A DNA stretch of 64,000 bases, taken from contig CP091737.1 in NCBI GenBank assembly GCA_022010055.1, forward strand, positions 1,240,001 through 1,304,000, given 5' to 3'. Shown here one piece after another: positions 46,982 to 57,138 of this stretch. Under the pieces are notes generated by a model. That model searched no databases and was not told the origin of the DNA. It worked only from the letters and a program-made list of their open reading frames with translations. The DNA is from Treponema sp. (GTDB taxonomy: Bacteria > Spirochaetota > Spirochaetia > Treponematales > Treponemataceae). Position 1 is the first letter of the stretch. The number at the start of each line of letters is the position of its first letter. Both the position numbers and the translations under genes were made by a program.

Positions 46982-48064
46982 CTAAATCAGTTCAAGCTGC
47001 ATATTTTTTTCGTTTATATACCTGCGCATACCCGGCATTTCTGTCATGCATTTGCAGAAATCCTGATAATCTTCTATCACAGGCGCGCCTGCCTCAAGAT
47101 ATTTTTCAGGAGTATTTTCAAGTTTTTTCCTGCCTGCCTTTCCCATGGCAAACTTTGCCTGAAGCTCAGATTCGACCAGGTTTCTTACAGAACAGGCATT
47201 TTCCGAAAACGCCGCCTTATGAAACAGAACATCCCGTCCGCATTCCAGCGCAAAATCCGCAGTAATAAGGGAGCCGCTTCCGCACGGAGCCTGAACAACT
47301 AATGTCGCAGGCGACAGAGCGGCAATAATTCTGTTTCTCTGGACAAAACGCCACCGTTCGGCAGGAATGCCCGGAACATATTCACTGACAATAGCTCCAC
47401 CCGACCTTAAAATATTTTCGGCAAGTTTTCTGTTCGCATAAGGAACAATCGTATCAATGCCGCATGGAAGAACCGCGCAGGTTTTTCCGTACGATGAAGA
47501 ATCCGCCGCATCAAGGCAAGCCTTCACAGCGCCGGAATGCGCCGCGGAATCAACTCCGTAGGCAAGGCCGCTTACAACAGTAACACCGTCAGAAACAGCG
47601 TCATAGGCAAACTGAACCGCCGCCTTTCTTGCTTCCGGCGCAATTCTTCTTGTTCCCACAACAGAAACGGTTTTGCCGGAAAGGCACGAAATGTCTCCCA
47701 TGCAGAACAATGCAAACGGAGCATTTACACATTCCCTAAGCAGCGCCGGATATTCAGAAGCCGCATAAGGTACAATCTGAATATTCTTAGCCCGGACAAC
47801 GGCTTCTTCCCTCTTTGCCATCCGAAGGTTTTCTTCACCGTTCCAAACCGCCTTTTCCAGAGGCCTTCTGCAAATTTCAGAAAGGTCTGTTAAAGACAGT
47901 AATGCAAGGTCGTCGGAACTGTCAAGTTTTTTCAATAAAATTAGTTTTTCCGCCAGAGAAAGAAAGGTGATTCTTGCCAGAGAAATCAATAAAAGCTGCT
48001 TTTCGCGCAAAGAACATACCGGCTCGGAACGGGCAGAGGTTTGTTCATTTTTATTAATTTCCAT
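46982..48064 (-). CDS. dprA: DNA-processing protein DprA (Smf)
   Basis: 360 residues. Rossmann-like core with SVVGTRRIAPEARKAA (134-149), VVSGLAYGVDSAAHSGAV (163-180), LPCGIDTIVPYANRKLAE and RNRIIAALSPATLVVQAPCG SGSL. DprA loads RecA on incoming single-stranded DNA in transformation and is widely kept in non-competent bacteria too. Starts inside the end of the TPR lipoprotein gene (11-base overlap). Confidence 0.95.
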   Translation of the reverse strand: MEINKNEQTSARSEPVCSLREKQLLLISLARITFLSLAEKLILLKKLDSSDDLALLSLTDLSEICRRPLEKAVWNGEENLRMAKREEAVVRAKNIQIVPYAASEYPALLRECVNAPFALFCMGDISCLSGKTVSVVGTRRIAPEARKAAVQFAYDAVSDGVTVVSGLAYGVDSAAHSGAVKACLDAADSSSYGKTCAVLPCGIDTIVPYANRKLAENILRSGGAIVSEYVPGIPAERWRFVQRNRIIAALSPATLVVQAPCGSGSLITADFALECGRDVLFHKAAFSENACSVRNLVESELQAKFAMGKAGRKKLENTPEKYLEAGAPVIEDYQDFCKCMTEMPGMRRYINEKNMQLELI

Positions 48065-48794
48065 AGATTGCGTCCAGCATCACCTTTTTTTTAGATTCGG
48101 CATCCGCTTTTCGTTCGGCAGATTTTGTAATTGAAATGATTTTATCATACATTTCAGCTGCCTTCTCAAACTGCGAAGTCATGTAATAGGCGCTCGCAAG
48201 AACCTGCATTCCGTCCGTATCACGCTTTTCTATTTCAACGTAGCGCTCAAGATATTTTACAGCCTGCCCGCCATCGTCAAGGTCATAGACATAAAGAACA
48301 CCCAGCGAATAAAGAGCCTTTGCATAGCGTCCGTCAATATTCAAGGCCTGCTTAAAAGCGCTTTCAGAAAGCCTCAGATAGTTCATTTTTGCATCATTTC
48401 TTCCGGAACCGTTAAAATCAAGGGCGGAATGACTTACAAAAGCCGCCGAAACTCCTACGTAATAATAAAGGTTCGGGTTTTCAGGATAAAATTCAATGGC
48501 TTTCTGAAAACTTTCCAGCGCCTTGCCATACATTTTTTTATCAAGATAGCGCGTTCCAAGAATTTTGTACCAGATTCCGATTTTTGCGTTTTTTTCAGCA
48601 AGCTCCCTGGCTTCGGCGTCATATTTTTCAATGCCTTTTTTGATTTCTTCAATGTTACCGGGGTTTCCGGAATACTTTTCCATATTCTGAAGCCTTTTCT
48701 GGAGCAAAGCCTTGTTTGAATAATTACATCCTGAAAAAACCACTGAAAATGCCAGAACAGAACAGGACAGCAAGAAAATTACGTTTCTTTTCAT
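48054..48794 (-). CDS. Tetratricopeptide-repeat lipoprotein
   Basis: 246 residues. Signal peptide with lipobox FSGC (cysteine near 23). TPR motifs appear around 75-110 (WYKILGTRYLDKKMYGKALE; SFQKAIEFYPENPNLYYYVG), 150-175 (FKQALNIDGRYAKALYSLGV) and 185-225 (LASAYYMTSQFEKAAEMYDK). Likely an envelope scaffold. Conserved place between xerD and dprA suggests a treponemal core gene; role unknown. Confidence 0.8.
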   Translation of the reverse strand: MKRNVIFLLSCSVLAFSVVFSGCNYSNKALLQKRLQNMEKYSGNPGNIEEIKKGIEKYDAEARELAEKNAKIGIWYKILGTRYLDKKMYGKALESFQKAIEFYPENPNLYYYVGVSAAFVSHSALDFNGSGRNDAKMNYLRLSESAFKQALNIDGRYAKALYSLGVLYVYDLDDGGQAVKYLERYVEIEKRDTDGMQVLASAYYMTSQFEKAAEMYDKIISITKSAERKADAESKKKVMLDAIYGN

Positions 48795-49714
48795 TTTTCC
48801 TCCGTAGATTCTTTATGATGACCGGGAAAGTACTTCTGATGATATGACGAAAGTTCCTTATCGTCAACATGTGTATATATTTGTGTAGTAGCAAGGTCGG
48901 AGTGCCCCAGAAGCTCCTGGACGGAACGCAGGTCTGCTCCGCCGGCAAGAAGATGGGTTGCAAAAGAATGTCTTAATGTGTGAACCTTCGCATCTATTCC
49001 GGCAAGAATATTAAGCTCCTTGAATTTTTTCCATACGCCTTTTCTTGAAATCGGCTCTCCGCGGTAATTCACAAAAACTTCTGAGACAATTTTATTTCCC
49101 ACAAGGGCAGGACGGGCTTCAAAAAGATATTTTTCAAGCTTATCCTTTGCGGTTTCTCCAAAAGGAACAATTCTTTCCTTGTCACCTTTTCCGTGGACCA
49201 GAATAAGATGCTCCTTAAGATGAAGGTTTTCCATAAGCAGACCGCAGGCTTCGCTTACCCTGAGGCCGCATGAATATATAAGCTCAAACAGGGCGCTGTC
49301 CCTCTTTCCTACAGAATTTGAATCATCTATCGCAGAAAGAATTTTCTCAACCTGCTGAACGGAAAGAACGCGAGGCAACGAATGGGAAGCCTTTGGACGT
49401 TCAATCAGAAGCGCGTAGTTTTCCGGCCAGATTCCCATTCTTTCAACATAACTGCCGAAAGAACGCAGGGAAGAAATATCCTTGGAAAGAGTAAGAGGAG
49501 CATGATTTGTAGTTTTTCGCCACGCAAGAAAATAAACAATATTCTGCACGGTGACATCCGAAAGTTTTATTCTGTTCTGCTGAAGCCAGTGCAGAAAGAT
49601 TTCAGCCTCATAGCGGTAAGTTTCCGCAGACTCCTTTGACAAGCGTTCCACCAGAAGCAAATCCGTATAGAATCTTGCCAAAAAGCCCTGCAGTTTTTTT
49701 TCAGAAGAATCCAA
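48791..49714 (-). CDS. xerD: Tyrosine recombinase XerD-like
   Basis: 307 residues starting at TTG 49714, one base after the ftsZ stop. Catalytic set R152 (CGLRVSEACGL), K176 (HGKGDKER), H245/R248 (HTLRHSFATHL), H271 (LLGHSDLATTQ) and Y280 (IYTH). N-terminal core-binding domain 10-100. A chromosomal recombinase for dimer resolution at dif rather than a phage integrase, judged from its length and context in the division cluster. Confidence 0.92.
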   Translation of the reverse strand: MDSSEKKLQGFLARFYTDLLLVERLSKESAETYRYEAEIFLHWLQQNRIKLSDVTVQNIVYFLAWRKTTNHAPLTLSKDISSLRSFGSYVERMGIWPENYALLIERPKASHSLPRVLSVQQVEKILSAIDDSNSVGKRDSALFELIYSCGLRVSEACGLLMENLHLKEHLILVHGKGDKERIVPFGETAKDKLEKYLFEARPALVGNKIVSEVFVNYRGEPISRKGVWKKFKELNILAGIDAKVHTLRHSFATHLLAGGADLRSVQELLGHSDLATTQIYTHVDDKELSSYHQKYFPGHHKESTEEK

Positions 49715-49715
49715 A

Positions 49716-51016
49716 TTACTTTCGTTTAAGGTTTATTGTCCTGTTTCGCAGGTAAGCAGGAACAGAAAGATCATCTGACTTAGCAGCGGTGTGCTGTTCG
49801 CCAGGCCGTACAACCGTCTTAAAAGTTCCCACAGCGCTTGCCGGAACAGATTTTTCAGCATCGCTGTTTTCTTCCTCATAAGACTCAAAAAGATTTGGCG
49901 AATCAGGATATGCGGAAGGAACAGGATTTCCACCCAAAAGGCTTGCGAACTCATCGGAAGAAACTATATTGGAATCAACAGGCGGAGTCTCCTCGTGTGG
50001 TTCGGCAACTTCTTCCGGCTCAGGTCCTGGAACTGCTGAATTGTTGAAGCCTGTGGCAATTACCGTAACGCTGATTGCGTCGCCCATGTCGTCATCCGGG
50101 ACAATTCCGTCCTTCAGACTGTAGCTCGGGCATGCAGAAGCGCACACGATATTTGAAATCTCGTCAAGCTCTTTCTGGCTGAAATTACTTGAAGCCCTTA
50201 CCTGAATAACAAAATGCTTTGCGCCGTCAAAACTGAAATCTTCCAGCAAAGGATTATTTATCGCCTTTGAAGCCGCTTCTACCGCACGGTTTTCACCAGA
50301 CGCCTCGCCTATTCCAAAAATAGCGGCTCCCTGGCCTTGCATCGCAGCGCGAACGTCCGCAAAGTCAATATTTGGATAACTGTAATCCGTGATTATGCGC
50401 GACATTCCCTCTATTCCCTGGCGAAGAATATCATCCGCAAGCCTGTATTGTTCAATATAAGAAATGTTTTCACCAAAAACCTTCACGATTTTTTCGTTAG
50501 GAATAACAATCACTGAGTCAACAGATTCCCGAAGGCGTTTAATTCCTTCCATGGCAAGCTGCATTCGCTGTTTTCCTTCGCGCGCAAAAGGCGTGGTAAC
50601 GACACCAATCGTCAGAGCGCCCATTTCCTTTGCAATCGAAGCGACAATCGGAGCTGAACCGGTTCCTGTTCCTCCGCCCATTCCGGCAGTGACAAAAACC
50701 ATGTTAGCGCCCTTTAAAATATTAGAGATTTTTCCTTGTCTTCCTGCGCGGCTTTTTCCCCGATTTCAGGATCGCCGCCGGCTCCAAGTCCCTGTGTAAG
50801 CTTCTGTCCGATTGCAAGCCTGGAAGCGGCTTTTGAACGCCCCAGAGCCTGCTTATCAGTGTTCAAGGCAATGAATTCAACACCCTTTATGTTTGCCTCA
50901 ATCATGCGGTTTACGGCATTTGAACCGCCTCCGCCACAACCAATAACCTTGATTATAGTTGGAGAAACATCTGATAAATCAGAACCTTCACCATTAACAA
51001 CTTCCACTTCCATCAT
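49716..51016 (-). CDS. ftsZ: Cell division GTPase FtsZ, one frameshift
   Basis: Start ATG 51016 (gggagg upstream). Segment 1 has IIKVIGCGGGGSNAVNRMIE and FIALNTDKQALGRS and ends soon after EIGEKAAQEDKEK; segment 2 has ISNILKGANMVFVTAGMGGG TGTGSAPIVA, the tubulin signature, and the T7 loop (NIDFADVR). One missing A in the T5 run 50729-50733 joins them (KEKISNILKGANMV). The C-terminus has a long acidic linker and ends PAYLRNRTINLKRK, the conserved FtsA-binding tail plus a basic end. Essential, so a sequencing indel is likely. Confidence 0.95.
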
Positions 51017-51036
51017 AATTCCTCCCGACCCCACTT

Positions 51037-52282
51037 TCAGAATAAAGATTTTAGCATTTTTATAAATTTATTTTCCGATTTATTTTTTTCTTTATTAAGC
51101 CTAAGCATTTTCTTTGTCTTTTTATCCGGATACTGAGAAAGCTGCTCGTTGCAGAATTTTACAAGACCGATTACGGTAGCCCATTCTGGTCCGTCGTAAT
51201 CCTCTTCAATTCCACCTAGCTTTTCAGGAAACCCGATTCTTACAGCAGAAGTCTCAAAAACTTCCTGCGCGATTTCTATGATTCCATCAAGATTTGCGCC
51301 GCCGCCAGTAAGTATGATGTTTCCGCTAAGCTGAACTACGCTGGTCATATCAATTATCTTGTTCAGAACCATGTTAAAGATTTCACGTATGCGCGCGGAA
51401 ATTATGTCGCAGATTTCAGACTGCTTCACCTCGCGCGGCGGCTGTCCGCCGATTCCGTTTATTATAACAGTTCCCGAAGGATCAACATTTTCCGCCCAGC
51501 AGCAGCCGGCCTCCAGCTTAATCCGTTCCGCCTCGGCAACGTTTATTCCCTCAACAATCGCAATGTCGTTCGTTACAAGGTTTCCGCCTACAGGGATTGA
51601 AGCCGTGCATACAGGCGCGCCATTCACAAGGACAAAAAAATCAGTTGTGCCGGCGCCAAGGTCAATCAGGATAGAACCAAGCTCCATCTCGTCTTCCGTG
51701 GCTACAGTCTGCGCGGCGGCAAGAGTCTTTAAAATAACTCCATCCATTTCGTATCCGGCCCGGTTAATACATTTCTGTATGTTCTGAATGGTAGTTTGAA
51801 GCCGTAACAATATGAACAGAAGATTCCAGGCAAACACCGAGCCTGTGCATGGGATCTTTTATTCCGCTTACATGGTCAACCGTATAATCCTGCGTGATTA
51901 CATGAAGCATCTCTCGGTCTAAAGAAATCTGGACAGCCTGGGCGCAATCCCGGACGCGCTGAATATCATCCTGCGAGATTTCCCGGGAAGATTTTCCTTT
52001 TGTTGAAACCGCGACTTTTCCGGTTGAATTGATTCCTTCAATCTGCTCGCCGCCAATAGCCGTAAAACAAGAATTTACGTCAACGCCGGCATTCTGCTCA
52101 GCCTCTTCAATCGCATTGCGGATTGCTCCGGAAGCAGCCTCAATATTTACAATGTTTCCGTTCCGTAGACCTGCGGATTTTTCACAGGAAGTTCCTGCTA
52201 TTTTGAGTTTTTTAGTTTCTTCATCTATTTCACCGATTGCAACCCTTATGCTGCTGGTTCCAATATCAAGACCGACTATCAT
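51037..52282 (-). CDS. ftsA: Cell division protein FtsA, one frameshift
   Basis: Actin-like membrane tether of FtsZ. Part 1: MIVGLDIGTSSIRVAIGEID, then the 1C domain (CFTAIGGEQIEGINSTGKVA). Part 2: IQNIQKCINRAGYEMDGVIL, SILIDLGAGTTDFFVLVNGA (phosphate 2) and ILTGGGANLDGI (adenosine motif); C-terminal amphipathic end SENKFIKMLKSLF. The frame changes near 51797-51801, where a lost base in an AC-rich stretch explains VTASTTIQNIQK. About 415 residues when joined. Confidence 0.94.
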
Positions 52283-52303
52283 CTGCTATAACCCACCCGT
52301 CCG

Positions 52304-53161
52304 TCAACGTTTTCTGTATGAAACGGCACCATATCTTAAATCAACTTCAGAAACATTTGAATCTATGGAATTAACAACGTCCAATACCACCATCATATAC
52401 TTTAACGCGTCTTCATTCAATGTTCGGTCGGTAAGAACTTTGATTTTAGAGCCTTCGGGAATAAGCATAAGCTCGTAATTTCCGTATTCTTTAGGAATTA
52501 CGCATATTTCAGAAATCGCGGCAAAATATTTTTGTCCCATCTGGCGGATTGCCGAAATCTGCTCAATCAGAGTTCTGTATTTCTGCGGAATCCTCATTCC
52601 TTCCGTAAGATGCTCCACAGGAAGCCCTGAAATAATCGGAACAGTGGAAACATCAATTGAATCAAGCGAATGTTCCGGAAAAAAAGGACTCCAGTCTTGT
52701 CTATCTGCACGGCAAGGCTTCTTCCATTCTGATTGATAAAAGTCATAGCAACCGGCTGGCGCTCAAAAAAACCTCTATATAAATCTTGTCCGGATAAAAA
52801 CCTTGCGGACGGAAACAGAATCTATTCCGCTTGCAGAAGAAATTATAGAAGCCGCAGATTCAACGCTAAAGCCGAACCAGTTCCTTGCGTTCATAGGACG
52901 AAGCATTTCCACAATCTCTGAAGAAGTGTAGTTCAAGTTGCCGTCAACAGAAACTTTAGGATAGTTAAGACACGGACGTATAAAATTATAGAAACCAAAT
53001 TCCAGGATTCCGAAAACAATAAGAATTGCCATAATAACTTTTATGGCCTTGACGGTTTTATCTTCCGGCTTTTTTGAATTAACTTTAAAAGTTCCGTCCG
53101 AAAAACCGCCGAATTCATTTTCATCAGTTTCTGAATCAAACAAAATGCTAATGTCACTCAT
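52304..53161 (-). CDS. ftsQ: Division protein FtsQ/DivIB, two frameshifts
   Basis: ATG 53161 overlaps the ftsW stop (ATGAGTGA). N-terminal cytoplasmic part, one membrane helix (VIMAILIVFGILEFGFYNFI), then a POTRA domain (VSVDGNLNYTSSEIVEMLRP). Middle piece IYIEVFFERQPVAMTFINQN in a second frame and a third frame from HSLDSIDVSTVPIISGLPVE to the end (VSEVDLRYGAVSYRKR). Breaks are near 52797 and 52680. FtsQ domain order and place between ftsW and ftsA support the call. About 285 residues when joined. Confidence 0.85.
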
Positions 53162-54362
53162 ACACATCTACTCCGCTTATTGAATCAACCTTTACAAAGC
53201 TTTCGTTCATAACCTTTACATATTTATTTTCGGAATTGTAGCGTGAAGCATTAACAACAAATCCGCACATGCACAGGGTTATTATAATGGAAGAACCTCC
53301 CGAAGAAAAAAACGGAAGAGGAATTCCTGTGGAAGGCAAGGCTCCGCATACAACGGCGATATTCATCAAAGACTGAAACACAATCATTGAAACAAAACCG
53401 AACGACGCATAAGATGCAAAACGGTTTTTACATTCAAAGGCAATTTTTAATCCCCTGAACGCAAAAAATGCAAGAGCCAAAAAGTATCCTGTAACGCCAA
53501 GCAGCCCCATCGCCTCGCTCCATGAAGCAAAAATGTAATCAGTCTGCACTTCTGGAATTTTATTGCTCTGAACAAGGCTTGAACCTATTCCCGCGCCCCA
53601 AAAACCGCCTGCGCTTATCGCGCGCTTTGAACTCATAGCCTGATAGTTTGTATTTGATATGTCTTCCGTAGGATTTAAGAATGCAATGATTCTGTCCAGA
53701 CGAAAAGAATTGTTCACTACATAAAACACAAAAAGAAGCGCCATAAGAAAAGAAACAAACCAGAACCAGCGTACTTTTGCACGGCAGCACCAGAACATTC
53801 CGCAGGCAAAAACATAAAGGAATACCGAGGTAGAAAAGTCTTTCTGCGTAAGCACAAATCCTACAAGAAGAAGCATTACGCCAACTGCGCCAAGAACAGT
53901 TTTTTCCTCGTCATCCGTTTTTTGTGAATACTTATCAAAAAAATTTGCAAGAAAAATCACCAGCGTAAACTTTACAACTTCTGAAGTCTGAAGAGTAAAA
54001 CCGCCGAAAGGAAGCTTCAGCCAGCGCCGGGCGCCGTTGCGCTCAACAGAAATAGGCTTGATGTATGTGCATATACACAGGACAATCGTAATGAACAGAA
54101 TGGCAGGAATCGCCTTTCTTATTTTTTCCATTGGAATAAGCGAAATAATAAGAAAACCTGCAATGCCGGCAATAACACAGATAAGCTGGCGGCGCACAAA
54201 ATAAAATGAATCATGAAAAAATCTTAATCCTGCCGACTGGGAACAAAAATACAAGGTAAAAAGCCCTAGGCCAAGAATAAAAATAACCGCGGCAAGAAAG
54301 CCGGAATCGCTTTTGTTATAGCTGTCCGCAGTCTTATCTATGCTAAATTTGTAGTTTCCCAT
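53154..54362 (-). CDS. ftsW: SEDS glycosyltransferase FtsW
   Basis: 402 residues with about ten hydrophobic helices. SEDS hallmarks: GARRWLKLPFGGFTLQTSEV VK, LTQKDFSTSVFLYVFACGMF, SWSEAMGLLGVTGYFLALAF and the C-terminal PSTGIPLPFFSSGGSSIIIT. Polymerises septal peptidoglycan with a class B penicillin-binding protein, which is not encoded next to it here. One-base overlap with murF (TAATG). Confidence 0.93.
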   Translation of the reverse strand: MGNYKFSIDKTADSYNKSDSGFLAAVIFILGLGLFTLYFCSQSAGLRFFHDSFYFVRRQLICVIAGIAGFLIISLIPMEKIRKAIPAILFITIVLCICTYIKPISVERNGARRWLKLPFGGFTLQTSEVVKFTLVIFLANFFDKYSQKTDDEEKTVLGAVGVMLLLVGFVLTQKDFSTSVFLYVFACGMFWCCRAKVRWFWFVSFLMALLFVFYVVNNSFRLDRIIAFLNPTEDISNTNYQAMSSKRAISAGGFWGAGIGSSLVQSNKIPEVQTDYIFASWSEAMGLLGVTGYFLALAFFAFRGLKIAFECKNRFASYASFGFVSMIVFQSLMNIAVVCGALPSTGIPLPFFSSGGSSIIITLCMCGFVVNASRYNSENKYVKVMNESFVKVDSISGVDVYE

Positions 54363-55807
54363 TATTTTTCCTCTCCGTCTATAACAGAAACGATGCGTTC
54401 AAGGGCAATTCCCCGGCTCGCCTTTACAAGGACAACATCCCCATCCCCGGCAGCCATAAGAATTTTCTTTCCCGCCGCCGCAATCGCATCATTGTCGTAA
54501 GCCGCGATATATTCCGCATTATTAAAACCTTTTTTTTGAATGGCCTCAAATCCATGGCGCATTTCGCTGCCCACGAGCAGAACCAGCTTAGGAGACGATT
54601 CTTCCGCTTTTAGCGCAATCCTTTCATGCTCAGAACAAGATTTTTCGCCAAGCTCAAGCATATCGCCAAGAACATAAATTCTGCCGCCTGCATTTTTTAG
54701 CGAGGAACAAAAATCCAGCACATTGCACATTGACTCAGGATTCGCATTATAACAGTCCTTTATCAAGGTGATGTCCGCGCCGTTTTTAAGCTTAAGGCTG
54801 AGCGTTTCCATCCTTCCGTTTACTGAATCCACATTTTCAAGCCCTTTTTTAATCTGTACGGCAGAAAGTCCAAGAGTTTTTCCAACCGCGCATGCTCCAA
54901 GCGCATTCCTGTAATTGTAGATTCCCGGATTTTTAAGGTGGATTTTTATTCCGTCCAACGAAAATTCAGTTCCATCAAGCCCCAAATCAGAGAGATACCT
55001 TGCGCCGGATTCCTGCTCAGGAACAGAATCTCCGTAATAAGCAACGGATGAGCGCACATTTTCAGCAAGGAATTCAGAAAAATCATCTTCCGCCGGAATA
55101 AACGCAACCCCATCCTGCGGAAGATATTTGAAAATTTTACGTTTTTCAACCGCAATATTTTTTCGGCTGCCCAGAATTCCAATGTGGGCAGTTCCAATAT
55201 TTGTAATCAGAGCATATTTTGGCTTAAGGACAGCGGCAATTTCGCCAATCTCATCCCTGCGGTTCATTCCAAGCTCAAAAACTCCGACTTCATGCTCAGG
55301 GCGTATGTTAAAAACTGAAAGAGGAAGTCCGGTCTCAGAATTAAAATTTCCCTGCGTATACACAACATTGTATTTTTGCTTTAAAACAGAAACAACCATC
55401 TCTTTTGTTGTGGTCTTTCCGCTTGAACCTGTAATTCCGACTTTTATAAGTGAAGGAAATTTTTCAACGTAAGCGGCGGCGGCATCCTGAAGCGCCTTTA
55501 AAGTATCACGCACCACAATAAATGAAACATTTTCATTCTTTTCAGAAATGGAATTGTATTTTTCAGAATCTGAATTATATTCTTTTTCCGCAACAAAAAT
55601 CACAGAAGCGCCTTTTTCAATTGCAGAAGGAATATATTTATGCCCATCCTGCACCTGCCCGATAAGCGGAACAAACAGGCTTCCCTTGCAGACACCGCGG
55701 CTGTCCGTTGTTACTGAGGAAAACCCGAATTTAGACATATTATTCTTGTTTCCGACAAATTTTCCGTTTACAGAGGACAAAATTTCATTCAAATTCAGCA
55801 AAGACAT
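54362..55807 (-). CDS. murF: UDP-MurNAc-tripeptide:D-Ala-D-Ala ligase
   Basis: 481 residues from ATG 55807 (ggagag upstream). Mur ligase order: N-domain FSSVTTDSRGVCKGSLFVPL; ATP loop GITGSSGKTTTKEM; GNFNSETGLPLSVFNI; ELGMNRRDEIGEIA; KDCYNANPESM; and the C-domain GDMLELGEKSCSEHE. The NxxxGxPLS and DxYNANP motifs are MurF-specific. Adds the terminal D-Ala-D-Ala to the peptidoglycan precursor. Among Mur enzymes only murF is in this cluster. Confidence 0.93.
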   Translation of the reverse strand: MSLLNLNEILSSVNGKFVGNKNNMSKFGFSSVTTDSRGVCKGSLFVPLIGQVQDGHKYIPSAIEKGASVIFVAEKEYNSDSEKYNSISEKNENVSFIVVRDTLKALQDAAAAYVEKFPSLIKVGITGSSGKTTTKEMVVSVLKQKYNVVYTQGNFNSETGLPLSVFNIRPEHEVGVFELGMNRRDEIGEIAAVLKPKYALITNIGTAHIGILGSRKNIAVEKRKIFKYLPQDGVAFIPAEDDFSEFLAENVRSSVAYYGDSVPEQESGARYLSDLGLDGTEFSLDGIKIHLKNPGIYNYRNALGACAVGKTLGLSAVQIKKGLENVDSVNGRMETLSLKLKNGADITLIKDCYNANPESMCNVLDFCSSLKNAGGRIYVLGDMLELGEKSCSEHERIALKAEESSPKLVLLVGSEMRHGFEAIQKKGFNNAEYIAAYDNDAIAAAGKKILMAAGDGDVVLVKASRGIALERIVSVIDGEEK

Positions 55808-55817
55808 CCGCACTCTC

Positions 55818-56120
55818 CTATTTCCTTGAAGCATTCATTTCAACGCGGACAATATCTTCAGTTTCCGCCTTGTGCATTCCAAGCTCTTCAGAAGCAATTT
55901 TTTCAATTCTGTCCGTATTTGAAAGCAAGCTGATATCGCTTACAAGTTTTTTATTCTGTTCAATAAGGCGTTCCTGCTTCTGCTCAAGACTGGCAATCTC
56001 GCGGGAAAGCTCCGCATATCTTCTGGTCTGAGCCGCATAGGCGATCAGGAGCAGAGGAACTGAAACGGCAAGCGCGCATACGCCGATTTTATAAAAAACA
56101 CTTTTAATATAACTATTCAT
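55818..56120 (-). CDS. ftsL: FtsL-like division protein
   Basis: 100 residues: short cytoplasmic N-terminus, one helix (VCALAVSVPLLLIAYAA, about 14-30), then a coiled coil (REIASLEQKQERLIEQNKKL) and a short end with NTDRIEKIASEELGM, the FtsL/DivIC pattern. Located between rsmH and murF. Sequence conservation is low in this family, so it is called on architecture and position. One-base overlap with rsmH. Confidence 0.8.
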   Translation of the reverse strand: MNSYIKSVFYKIGVCALAVSVPLLLIAYAAQTRRYAELSREIASLEQKQERLIEQNKKLVSDISLLSNTDRIEKIASEELGMHKAETEDIVRVEMNASRK

Positions 56121-57109
56121 CAGTAACCTTCCACTCCCCAGAGATGATATTTTGTCGCGTCGCGAAGTTTTCTTACGACACGAAGCTTTGCGCTGCGGGA
56201 AGGAGAATTCTCCCTTATCTCATTTTCGTCAGGTCCGACAGGCTTCCGGGTAAGAATCTCCGCGCATGGAAGTCCGCCGCAGCGGCAGGTTGAAACTTCC
56301 GGCGGACAGACGCATTTTTTACCTAAATTTCTAAAATAATTCTTTACAATGCGGTCTTCCAGCGAATGGAACGTTATTACACCGAGTTTTCCGCCGGTAT
56401 TCAGAGCATTGAAAGCATTGTGCAAAGCATCAGGAATATGGCGAAGCTCGCTGTTCACTGCGATTCTTAACGCCTGAAAAGTTCTTGTAGCCGGATGAAT
56501 CTGCCCATAACGGTAATTCGCCGGCACAGCATTAAAAATCACTTCAGCAAGCACCTTAGAAGATTCAATCTTGCCACCATTCCTTGCTTCCACAACCGCA
56601 CGAGCAATCCTGCGGCTAAGTTTTTCCTCACCATAAAGATAAATAAGGTTCGCGAGCTCCTCTTCGTTCATGCCGTTTACAATATCCGCCGCCGACTCTT
56701 TCTCTGAATCCGGATCAAGGCGCATATCAAGAGGCTCGTCATACCTGAAAGAAAAACCGCGGCCGCTGCGCTCGTAATGAAACACAGAAATTCCCAAGTC
56801 AAAAAGGATTAAATCTGGTTTCGGAAATTCAGCCGGATACGACGCATAAAAATCGTTGAACCAGCCATTATAAAAATGCATTCTGTTTCCATATGGCTTA
56901 AGCCTTTCTTTGGCGCGTGCCTGGATAACAGAATCTGCATCAATGCCAATAACATTTAAAGAAGGAAAATTTGAAAGAAAAGCATTTGAATGTCCGCCTT
57001 CCCCCAAAGTAGAGTCAACCATCCAAGCTGATTTTTCGTAAGGCTCGCCTGCAGGACTAAGATATTCAAGGCAAGGCTTTAACAAAACCGGAGTATGAAC
57101 GATTTCCAC
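56120..57109 (-). CDS. rsmH: 16S rRNA m4C1402 methyltransferase RsmH
   Basis: 329 residues from GTG 57109 (gggag upstream). SAM-binding VDSTLGEGGHSNAFL, IGIDADSVIQARAKERL, LILFDLGISVFHYERSGRGF SFRYDEPLDMRLD, and C-terminal VITFHSLEDRIVKNYFR. Four cysteines near 270-290 (CVCPPEVSTCRCGGLPC) are an uncommon cluster that could bind metal. Follows mraZ. Confidence 0.94.
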   Translation of the reverse strand: MEIVHTPVLLKPCLEYLSPAGEPYEKSAWMVDSTLGEGGHSNAFLSNFPSLNVIGIDADSVIQARAKERLKPYGNRMHFYNGWFNDFYASYPAEFPKPDLILFDLGISVFHYERSGRGFSFRYDEPLDMRLDPDSEKESAADIVNGMNEEELANLIYLYGEEKLSRRIARAVVEARNGGKIESSKVLAEVIFNAVPANYRYGQIHPATRTFQALRIAVNSELRHIPDALHNAFNALNTGGKLGVITFHSLEDRIVKNYFRNLGKKCVCPPEVSTCRCGGLPCAEILTRKPVGPDENEIRENSPSRSAKLRVVRKLRDATKYHLWGVEGY

Positions 57110-57138
57110 TTTTATCTCCCGAAAAAAAAATTAAAAAT

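Noticed and set aside
43922..49714. Two tyrosine recombinases as signs of a prophage or integron
   Set aside because: Both have XerC/XerD length and motifs and lie in the conserved division/topA/hslVU context. No att sites, cassettes or phage genes accompany them.
50702..50740. Programmed frameshift regulating ftsZ
   Set aside because: The site is a short A run like those broken in many unrelated genes of this window, with no slippery heptamer plus pseudoknot. An indel error explains it better.
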